This document shows positions 1 through 10,600 of a stretch of DNA of 64,000 nucleotides, one piece after another; positions within the stretch are counted from its first letter, which is position 1, and every line of letters starts with the position of its first letter. Position numbers and translations under genes: made by a program. This DNA comes from Thunnus maccoyii (taxonomy: Eukaryota; Chordata; Actinopteri; Scombriformes; Scombridae): assembly GCF_910596095.1 (NCBI RefSeq), contig NC_056535.1:2265001-2329000 (forward strand), given 5' to 3'. A model generated the notes under the pieces. It worked only from the letters and a program-made list of their open reading frames with translations. It was not told where the DNA came from and did not search any database.

Positions 1-30
1 TTATGTGTGTGTGTGTGTTCATGTGCTCAG

Positions 31-1993
31 ATCTGTGTTGGGAGTGCAGAGAGGGCTTTCTTTTCCAGCAGCAGAGGGACCTCAGAGAGTACACCCAAGC
101 CACTATTTACATCCGCAAAGTCATCGAAGACAAGAGGGTATGACAAATATATGAAGACAGTCTTTTCACTGAAATGTGTTTGTTGCTGGGCAGTAGACTT
201 GACATCAATCACCTGCAAAACTCATCTTCAGGGTCATGGAAAATTTCAGGATACATGAAAGAATGTCTGGGGAACTTGTAAATTCATTACATTAGATTGA
301 GGTAGTTTGCTGCCAAGTTGGGTGAGCATTCCCATGGAAGCCCAGTATTCATGTTAAATGATGTTTGACCCAACCTCAAGGCCCTGCAGTGGGTATCAGG
401 CATTGTTGTTAAAGTGTTGATGTTGTCCTCTGTGTAGATGATAAAAGAGGCAGCCCCAGAGCTGAACGCCAGCAGCTCTGAGGCAGAGGAGGACAAGGAA
501 GAACACCCAAAGGTGGATGGAGAGAAAGACCCAGACTTCAGTCAGGTAAGTCATTCACCATATGATAGCAGTAAACTAAAGGATCACTTCAGGTGCACAC
601 CACATGCAGAGCACACATAACAATTTACTGCTGCTAGCAACAGAAATTCTATGAGGCAAGATAGTAGCAGCAGACTTTGATTACATTTATGTTTTTGTTT
701 TTAATTTAACACTCCTTGACAGTTATGGGCCTTTCTTGGTGTTTGTAAGACAATAAGCAGAGATATTGTCTAGCTCTAGCCTTGATAGATGGTCTGATTT
801 CTTACTTGCAGTCACAAGATGGTGCAAAGCGGCTTAAGTTGAGTGACGACAGTACTGCAACATCAGGAGAAGCAGCAGCAGCTGTTCCTGTAACCAACGT
901 GACCAAACTAGGTGGAATCAGGAGAAGCACCCGGCACAGGAAACTCCGAGGAGAGAAAGCACTCATAGTTTCAGCTAATCAGACCCTTAAAGAGCTGAAA
1001 ATCCAGGTGGGAGGCCCAAATCTCCCACGAATACAAGTCTGAAGCATTTGAATCGAATGTGAAATATAGAGTTTCTGACATCTTGAAGATGGATATGATG
1101 AAAGGAAGTTAGTTCACATAAAGTGGTTGTTACAGAATCAGTCATTCTTTGCTCTTTGCTCTACTTGTCACCCTGTAGATTATGCACGCCTTCTCCGTGG
1201 CTCCATTTGACCAGAACCTCTCCATCGATGGAAAAAGTCTGACGGATGACTCAGCCACACTGGGCAGCCTGGGTGTCATCCCAGAGAGCATCATCTGTCT
1301 AAAGGTACATCACGCAGCAACCTGCATCCTCCCTGTCTGATCATCACATAGTACTATGGTTTTCTTGTGGCTTGGTTTTTGTAGAAATCTTAAACACTGC
1401 AGCTTTAAACTTTACTTTCATCAGATCATTATGATGGTGAATACAGACATTTTCCATATTTCATGCCATTGTTTCCTTACAGGCTGATGAGCCGATAGCA
1501 GACTACGCTGCAATGGATGATGTCTATCAGGGTAAGTAGTGTTTTCATTACCTCCATTATAGCTGGTTATATATACCTTGATAAAGAAAGCAGAATCATT
1601 ATACTAGTTTCTTACATTGTGTCTTCTACTTAATTTACAGTGAGAATGCCTGAAGAGGGATTTAAAGGTGAGCATTCATTTTCTCTTCATTGGTTTTAAA
1701 AATAATTGTCTTTTTCATCCTTCATCAAGTGGGAAGTTAACATCTCCCCTTTATCTGCACTAGTGCTGTAGTAAAGTAGAGAGGGACTAATGGGACTGAA
1801 TGGCCACTTCATTATTCTATTTGAATAATAATATGGACAGTGAGTCTCTTGCCTCAGAGTTTCAACTTCACCTTTTTAACATGCTCATGTTGTAGTTCTG
1901 TTTTTTTTTTTTTTTTGGTGATGTGTTTTTGGTTCTGAGTTGGTCTAATAATTTCTGTCTATTTCTGCAGGCACTGGGCTTCTTGGGCACTGA
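31..1993 (+). CDS. usp48: usp48, ubiquitin-specific peptidase 48, last seven exons (5' part outside the window)
   Basis: USP48 is a cysteine deubiquitinase of the USP family. Only its C-terminal region is here, about 210 residues, so no catalytic residues are visible. Exons read with consistent phases: 31-137, 438-545, 812-1006, 1179-1304, 1483-1531, 1641-1667 and 1971-1993, all flanked by AG/GT. The first exon reads [19 protein letters not shown], followed by an acidic Glu/Asp-rich linker. A basic segment ([14 protein letters not shown]) then leads into the C-terminal ubiquitin-like domain ([20 protein letters not shown], then [14 protein letters not shown]). The protein ends [14 protein letters not shown] followed by TGA. 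This tail is nearly identical to the known USP48 C terminus, so the assignment is firm. The gene runs in the same direction as zbtb40, about 2.7 kb before the zbtb40 start codon. Confidence 0.96.
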
Positions 1994-2151
1994 GGAAATC
2001 AGTGCTGTAGCTATGCTTGAATTGGACGGATGACAGATGGAAAAAAAAGAAGCTTGAATTTGTCAAGTGTCCATATATAAATAAGTGCTTTAATTTGTTT
2101 TAGTAATTTTATTTTATTTTTTACGTTTTGAGTAGGCTTTCTTTTAATAAA
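1994..2151 (+). terminator. usp48: usp48 3' UTR with canonical poly(A) signal
   Basis: The stop codon at 1991-1993 is followed by a short A/T-rich 3' UTR. An AATAAA hexamer lies at 2146-2151, with T/G-rich sequence just after it. This is the nearest canonical signal; another AATAAA near 2709 could give a longer transcript. Confidence 0.75.
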
Positions 2152-3590
2152 ACTGTGACTATGTTGCAAATCCGCTGTTTTTTCTCTCCATAAAGTTAGC
2201 TGGCCTTTGGTATTTAAAGCTCCTAATCATTCTGAAGGACTCTGTGGTAGTGCTTCTGCCTGACTAATAGAAACAGGTTAAGGAAGCTAAGTGGATCTGT
2301 CGTATTCTGAAGCTTGGCTTCAGTTAAGTTCTACTCTTACTTGTAAACATGAGCTTTGTTTTTGACTCTTTTTAAATTATGGCAGAATAAAAAATCAAGA
2401 TAATGTTCTTTCTTTCCATTATGTGGAAGCTTGTGTTCTCACTGCAGATTTTTCAGGTTTGTCAAAAGAATGCACGAGTATGTTAAGTATTACAAATATA
2501 ACTGCTCTTAAATGTTAGAACATTTATTACCTCTACAGCAAATCTATATCCATATACTCCACATGGCATTTAGGAATACATAACTACATGGTATGTATAG
2601 AGGCTAATTCTTGCAGAAATGTCAGCAGTGCAAACCTCATGGGTTGGAAGTGAGAAACAGAATGCAAGCAGTGATATGTACTGTTCTTTTCACTGTTATT
2701 TCTTATGGACAATAAAGTTATTTTCAAATCACCCTCTCCTCACATATTTGTAATTATTAGACTCAACAAATAGCCAGCTTTAATGCAGTAATTGTGGTAA
2801 AGTGTTTATTTCTGTATTGTTGAAATTAGGATCATTTTAGTCAAACCTAATAATAATTTCCACTATGTTGTCTTCTAAATAACTAGATAAAGGACTGGAA
2901 AAACAATTTTTTGATCTCCTCTGACATGAAACATTACCTGGTGCCCCTCTGTGGATCAGGCATGTAGACAGATCAGATGGAGGTTTTAGTGAAATATTTT
3001 ATTAAATTCAAATGTGATATAGGATTGCCTATATCAGATGTTACACTGAAATATAAGCTATTGTCAATATGCAAATCATGTCTCAAACCTCATTTTTGGT
3101 ATGATGACCTTACTTTTTTTTTTATTTTAATGTTTGTTTGTATAGGGACAAAGAGCATGAACTTAAGCCACATACCACAGCATTTACAGCCTACGCGCTA
3201 GTTTGCAATGCCTGTACCAGATGTGCTTTAAAATACAAATGAAACTGCACAAGACTCAACAATACATATACATATGTGACAACACAAAACTGAACAAGGT
3301 ACATACAAAGCAGCACAAAACAAAACCAACAAACATAACGTACATAAAAGTATAATTTTATCTTATTTCGGTCAAACTAAATCGAAATTCAGTAGTAGAC
3401 AACTTTTATTTACTATTTTGTGGAAAGAAAATGGTTTACGCTATTTTTTAAAAAGTATCGAAATAGTTATACTTGAGAAATAGTGAGCAGGGGTTTCATG
3501 TTAGGAGTCCTGAAGCCCATTGCGCGTTCAATGTTGTATTACAACATACTGTGTACCTTCAGTATATTAAGCTGTACCAATAACATGCTA
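2152..3590. other. usp48-zbtb40 intergenic gap, no gene seen
   Basis: AT-rich sequence between the usp48 poly(A) signal and the zbtb40 promoter. Short open frames here (for example 2977-3201) have no recognisable motif, splice support or conserved-looking composition. I see nothing else of note except a second AATAAA near 2709. Confidence 0.6.
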
Positions 3591-3594
3591 AACT

Positions 3595-3916
3595 ACTTCC
3601 GGTTGTTACAGCGCCGCGTGCCCGCTGAAACGCAGCACGTTGAACCCGCCGCGTGTCTGTCGTCTTTGATGAAGGAGAAAAGCCGGATTCCCTCATGTCC
3701 CTCAATGAATTTACAAACGTAACTATATCACCAGACATACTTATATTAGTGCAGCTTGAAGGGCTAACTCCGGCTATTAGCCGGAAACAGAACCGTCCTC
3801 ATTTGCTTGCCGTACCGACTGTCGCCATTTTCAAAACGGCCAAGCTTTATTGCGCACACCAGCGTTGTTCAGCAAAGAAGTTTAAATAAAGAGACGGATC
3901 GTTTGAATTATTCAAG
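3595..3916 (+). promoter_or_regulatory. zbtb40: putative zbtb40 promoter and noncoding first exon
   Basis: The sequence becomes locally GC/CpG-richer around 3600-3660, after an ACTTCCGG (ETS-type) motif at 3595-3602. A possible 5' untranslated exon ends at 3916 with a donor of the form AAG|GTAAAT. It would join a coding exon whose ATG lies at 4696, about 780 bp downstream. No transcript evidence is available, so the start site and exon limits are inferred from motif and position only. Confidence 0.45.
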
Positions 3917-4695
3917 GTAAATACATCCAGTGACTGGAGGCGGCAGTCAGGGGTTTATTGAGAGTATAACTGCTCCTATGTCCCGATGACTTTCACTGAT
4001 CTAACATTAGTTCCCTTCTCTAGAATACATTAGCATCCGAAGCTAAAGCTAGTGACGGACAGCCTGCTACAGCTGGCTAGCTTGTGTATGTATATTATAT
4101 AAATATAATATCAAACAGTAACTAAACCTGACAGCTGCTAATAAACTGCGGGCAGCTTGGCTTGTATTGTTGCGAAAGCACAGTGGCTTACAAATAGTAC
4201 CTGACAGGCCACTCTTTCATACAAAAGTCCATTCAAACAAAATAAATGCCGGTGATGTTATTGGTACAGATCATAGACTGTATATGCTTTAGATACAGTC
4301 AGTGATACAGATACACAACTCAAAGGACATCAGCTATTTGAATGTTTGCGATCCTTTCAATATTCAGCATACATTCAACGCACAAAGCATGTTTATTACA
4401 CAAGTTCCAACATAATGCTTGACTTGTTTCCTTTTCTTTCCTTGTTCCAATAATCCTCTATAGAATATCCTGAATTTTCAAAGAAACGCAATTTGCGCTT
4501 CTCTGTATGACGTGTTTGCGATTTTACCACTTGAGCCACATTATTGATCAGTATTCAGGTTACTTACAGCACTGTCAATGTTTGTTCATTGCTGAGAATG
4601 AATAAAAACTGTCAGTTTCTATGTTGAGTTTGACATGATGTTCTCTTCATACAAAAGAGAGCAGAGCATTCTGCCCCTCCAGACCATCTAGCAAA

Positions 4696-7600
4696 ATGAT
4701 GGAGCTACCCAACTACAGCAGCCAGCTGATGCAGCAGCTGTGGGCCCTGAGGAAGGAGGGCCACTTCTGTGACTGCACCATCCTGGTGGGAGACAGTCCT
4801 CATCGTGCACATAAACTGGTGCTGGCTGCATCCAGCATGCTCTTCAGGTAGGGTGTGTATGGGATTGGGCAAGAAGCTTTAAACACTTAAGGGCAGGTCT
4901 TCAGTTGTCATGTCTTTATAGACAAGTTGGAAGACTATTTTTCCTTTCAAAACTTAGAATAATGCTTTTTACATGCTGATACTAAGGCTGTCCATTGCAT
5001 TCCAATACAGCTTTTATAGACAGAAAATAGGCAACAAACCCTTTGTTTGGGAAAAATAATTAGCTGCTTGCTGTTCCACTAATAATCAGAATCAAACAGG
5101 ATAAAAATACCTGCTGTTAACAACTCAGTCAAAATAAACAGGCTCATTCAAAAAAATATTTCACTCTGTTTGAAAGGACTGATTTAAACCTTTCTAAATC
5201 AGTTTAATGAGATGAGAACTTCCCATGTGAAGACATTTCCAGTTACTTTCTGTTTTCAGAATATCTATCTTAAGTCCAAGATTGCACCACTCTTTCCTCG
5301 GTTGTCATTTATAGCTATTTTTCATCAGTTTTCAGATTAGTGTCTCTCTCTCAGGAAAATCATTTTATTTTTGAGGTGACAAAATTACAATATAAAGACA
5401 ATGTAAACACACTAAACAGACAACATCGACTAATGTCATGGCTGGTAGTAGACCATAACATCAGTTATAACTTTCTGAATGTGTTTGCAGCTGTCAGGAG
5501 ACGTTCTACATCTATAAACTACATCAGATCTGTAGCAAACACTGTCACCACTGCAGCTACAGCAGCTAGCAAGCTCATCAAAACACAAGCAAAGACTTAA
5601 ATCAACTTGAGTTATTTTGTAATCGTTCAATCCATCCATCAATTTTCTGCCACTTATATCAATAAATTCATGTGTTTAATAAATAATTGTAGGCCATATT
5701 GTCCACACTGCCTGACTGTGAAAAGGTTATTAAATTGTTTTCTATGTGGTATTAAAAATGTCTTTAAAAGTGTGAAGTTCAGTTTGGTGAACACTGGCTG
5801 GTAAATCACATCATGTAAGTTTTTTTCATGCAGTTCATCTTATGTCATTTGCCTGATTTTCTGCACTTGCCAACTGCAGTATGTGGCAAAATAAGCAGGC
5901 ATGTAGTATCTTTGTGCCATTAGAAGACCAGATCAGAGTCACCAGTCACCTCTAGTAATCTCTAGTCTGTTGGTTATCTAACAAATTTATTCAATGGTAA
6001 AGACAAATGGGTTAAAAAAAAAAAGGGAGTTTTGACTTGTAGCAGTAGTTTGTTGAATGGGAATAGAAAATAAGGAAGGAAATAAAAATGTCTTTATCTC
6101 TGTCAGGTCTCTCCTGGATGGCTCCGACACCATCTCCATCGACACAGCTGTGGTGTCTTCGCAGGAGTTTGGCTGTCTGCTGGACATGGTCTACACCGGC
6201 AAGCTGCCTCTGGGCAAACACAACGTCAGCCGCATCGTCGCCGCCGCAGACAGCCTGCAAATGTTCGACGTGGCAGTTGGCTTTAAAAACATCCTCACCA
6301 GCCTTGTGAACCAGCAACCCCCAGCTCCAGTCTCCTCTACACAGACCCCGACCCTCACCCTGGTCAACAAACTCCAGAGTACTAAACCTGAAGGTTCAGC
6401 CTCACCCGACAAGGACGAGTCGATTTCAGACGAGACTCAGTCGAAGGCTGAGCTGAAGAGGGAAGAATGTCAGGGTGACAGTGAAGACGCAGAGGGACCA
6501 GCATGTAAAAAAGCCTGTCTGGAACACTCTGAGTCCTCAGGTCAGTGGCAGGTGGTTGCCATGTCAACACTTTCTGACTGCAGTAAAATGTGGATGGACA
6601 GACATGGTAGACTGGTAACTGGGTGTAATCTGCGTGTTAGTCTCTTAGGCCAATGCACAGCCAAAAAGCTTCTCTGTCTTTCTCCACAGGTCCTGAAGAA
6701 GCCAAATCCTCAGAGACTGTAGAGGAGGAAAATGACAGTACAGCAGCTGAGGTGTCCAATGGTCCTGCCTGTGGTCTTCTGGAACATTCCTCTCAGCTGA
6801 TAGAGCTCCTCACCAACATGCCATCAGTCCTGGAGCTGTTGAGCCATGCAGCACACAGCAGCCTGGATGAACAGGAGAGACAGGTAGAACAGGTCGCTCC
6901 AGTCCTGGAAAATCCTGAAATCGTTGGCATCACTTGTGAGGCAATTTATCAGGTTTCATACAGCTGCCTCTGGAGACACAAAAATACTTAGAACTACTTT
7001 TTTCACATATACACTAGTACTCCCCAACACCTGCTAACACAGCAAACATCGGGGGAGTTCTCTTTTTAAATGTTATATCTTCAACATGTTTTCCTTTTAC
7101 AAGTATTAACTTTCCTTTCCAAACGGCATTAATTACACAAATTGAATCATCAGAAAACAGGGAGGCTTCTTACTAAATTATGATGAAATGAAACTGGTGG
7201 GATTAGGAATAAAGACCTGTCTTTAATATAAGCCTGTTCCAAATTGAGGCCTGCTTCTCTCAGCAGTCAAGGTGAACAATTTGATACGTTTCTGCTCCCG
7301 CCAGGTTGTGTGTGAGTGCTGTGAGGAGGCAGATTCCAGCTCAGCGATGGAGAAGCTGATGAGCAGAGTGAAGGAGGAGAAGATCAGTGAGGGAGCGCTC
7401 CTCAAGCTGCTCCGCGCTGTCCAACAGAAAGCTCCTTCCTCCTTCCCCACACCACTGCTCTCTCTGCTGGAGGAGGTGGAGAAGAACACACAGGAGCCAG
7501 ACACAAGCCAAACTGCAGGTAAAACAGGGCAGTCAGTCAATTGTTGTTAAACCCATTTGTAGTCAATAGACTGCTGTCACATATTTATCTGTTGTTGTTG

Positions 7601-10600
7601 TTGAGAGAGGGACGATGGTTCAGATCAGTGTTGGAACCTTCTCCATTTTTCACAGCTGACTCAGAACAGCAGAACGGTAACAGCAATGAAGAAAAGCAGA
7701 AAGAAGAGGGAGAGGAAGAAAACAGCAAGGAGGAGACCGAAGAGGACGAGAAAGACGTAAACGCTACCACCGACTCCTCCTCCCCCCCCCCCCCCTCCCC
7801 CTCCTCCCCCTCCTCCCCCCCCCAGCCCTACTCCTGTCGCTGGTGCAAGAAGGGTTTCGCGTACAAGTGTCGAATGGTGGCCCACGTGAAGCGCTGCTCC
7901 ATGTCCCAGGAGTGCGAGCAGCAGTGTCCTCAGTGCCCCGAGAAGCTGGCCAACCAGCGGGCTCTGCAGCGCCACCGGGCCGAGGCTCACCGCAACACGG
8001 CGCGAGTCAAGAAGAAGGTGGCCTGCGACCTCTGTGGAAGGACCTTCGCCCACCCTTCAGGTGAACATGAGCTAGTACTCTCCACATCTGTATGCAACAC
8101 ACATCAGGCTTCCCACTCTCATCTGTTACACCTGGAATTGCAGGTGACATGCTGGTGTCGTGTTGAGAGTCTCACATGACTCATTATTTATATAATGTGA
8201 TCTTTTACATTCTCTCTGCTCTCGCCTACTGTAAAAGTGTGATACACAGATAGAATTTCCTCTCCTCTTGTGCCATGTTGTCATGTTTTTTCTCCCTCCC
8301 CTCGTATATTTCAGGTATGATTTACCACAAGCGCACCGAGCACTTTGAAGAGAAGCCGTTTGCTTGCGAGGAATGCGGCGCAAAGTTTGGAGCCAACTCA
8401 TCTCTAAAGAATCACATGCGGCTACACACGGGAGAGAAACCCTACCACTGCAAACACTGTGACATGAGCTTTAGCGTGGCTGCTGCACTGGCATACCACA
8501 CCAAGAAGAAACACTCTGAGGGTAAGACACACACACTCTCACACACACGCAGAGTAACAAAGAAAATGTTTATGTTGTATTGTGAGCTAGCTTGAAATGT
8601 TCATCTGAATGTTCATCCCCTCACTTAAATAGCAGAAATCTCTTCTCACTGGTGGTGCCAGTCCTTGCAGATTGAGGGTTTTGTGTGTGTGTGTGTGTGT
8701 ATTTTCAGGGAAGATGTATGTGTGTCAGTATTGCAAGGCTGTCTTCGCCCAGTCCATTGAGCTGACACGCCACGTGCGAACACACACCGGCGATCGGCCG
8801 TATGTCTGTCGGGAATGTGGAAAAGGCTACAGCCAGGCCAGCGGGCTGACCGTCCACCTGCACACCTTCCACAGTAAGAACACACCACCACACCCTCTCA
8901 CAACCTTCTGCTGCTCTCTTTTTCAACATCATTTTTTGGCTTTTCTTTAACTTTGATAGTTTTCTTAGTTTTTTTGTAGTGCAGGTAATGATGTAGGTAA
9001 AGCATGTGTAGGGCTAAGGGACTGTATGATTAGGGGGGGATCAGAGAAGGGGAGGGTTATGTACTTTTTCTTTTTGCTGACCTTTTTGCTAAAGCAGAGG
9101 AGGGTCTTTGATTTTTTTTCTCATCTGATTTTTTATTTTATTTCCTTCTGTCTTTGTCAGATTTAAATATATAATAATAATAATGAATAAATCTAGTTAT
9201 CTCAGGGCACTTTTCACATAGAGCAGGTCTAGACTGTACTCTACCAACAGTTCCCCCAGCAGCTAGCACTTGGTGACAGAAGCAAGGAAAAACTCCCCTT
9301 TAACAGGAAGAAACCTCAAGCAGAACCGGACTCTAGGTGAGCGGCCATCTGCCTTGATGGCTTCTGTGTGCTACACGTCATAAAGGACAGCAGTCCAGTC
9401 TCTGGTTCAGATCATTATTTTCTCTTTAAAATCAACCAGTACTGAGTAGAAGAGATATGTCAGCTTAGTGAAACACAACAGATGTTGATCTTTAGAGTAA
9501 TTAGTGATTTATTAGTTGTTGGTTCAGCATCACACATCGCCAACTTCTTCTACTAATGAGTGAACTAAAATGAGCCACTGTGACTGTTTACAGTTTGGAA
9601 TGTTAAATGATCAGTTTATTAATGCAGCATCTTTATTTCTCAGGTGATTTAAACACACACTAAATTGTTCATTTTTCAACAGTTAACCAACCTGTTACTG
9701 GCCCTGTTTAGATTTTATACATCACTTTGTGCCTGAAACCAAATGGGCTATGAGTTTCTGTTACTTTCAGAGAGCGTGTTGCACACAGCTTCCTTTCTCT
9801 TCTGCACCTCAGTGTGCACTGAACTTTCATTTACTGACAGTATTGATATGTGCTTTGATATTAACCGTGTACTTTTTTGGAACATCATGTAAGTGGTTTG
9901 AATGTAACAGATACTCAGACATGTGATCGAATAAATATTGGAAGATGTTGAATATAATGTTGAAAAACTGTTTCAGGCTCAAGCCCATCAGAAGCTACAG
10001 AGCTGCTGCCTGTGTCAGATCCAGTCACTGAGGCTGTAACAAGAGTAATAAGAGTTAGTTATGTTTGTCATTAATATTTTGTTTTGACATAATGGGGGAG
10101 GGTGTTGCAGTTTTAAGTCTAGGGAAAGATCCCACAAAAATATAAATAGTGCTGGGAAGGGTCTTATAAGATTCAGCCCCCCTCCCCACTCCAATCATTT
10201 TCATACCCTCACTAAAATAATAACAGAAGACCTGAATGATCAGATATAATATTATATGTTTTCTCCCATTTCATGTCAGACTTGTCAGAGCCTCATGACT
10301 GTCAGAAGTGCTGTCTCAGCTTCTCTTCTTTGGAGGAGCATCGGCAGCACATAGAGGAGTTCCACCCGAAGGAGTTCCACAAATGTCCCACCTGCAACAA
10401 GGTGTTTACCAGCGCCGCCCTGCTGGACAAACACAAGGCCACACACACTGGAACCAAGCCCTTCAGCTGTGACCTGTGCAACAAGTCTTACCAGGTAGGA
10501 TGTGAATGTTCCACTGACTTCACAGGTTTGAGGTCAGTCTGAGGTAATTACTTCTCCACTCACAGCTCATTGTCACATGTGTTCCTGTGGGGACATGAGA

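Noticed and set aside
7661-8053. 130-codon minus-strand frame with poly-Gly
   Set aside because: Exact antisense of zbtb40 exon 5, whose sense frame encodes recognisable zinc fingers; the Gly run is the complement of the C-rich tract.
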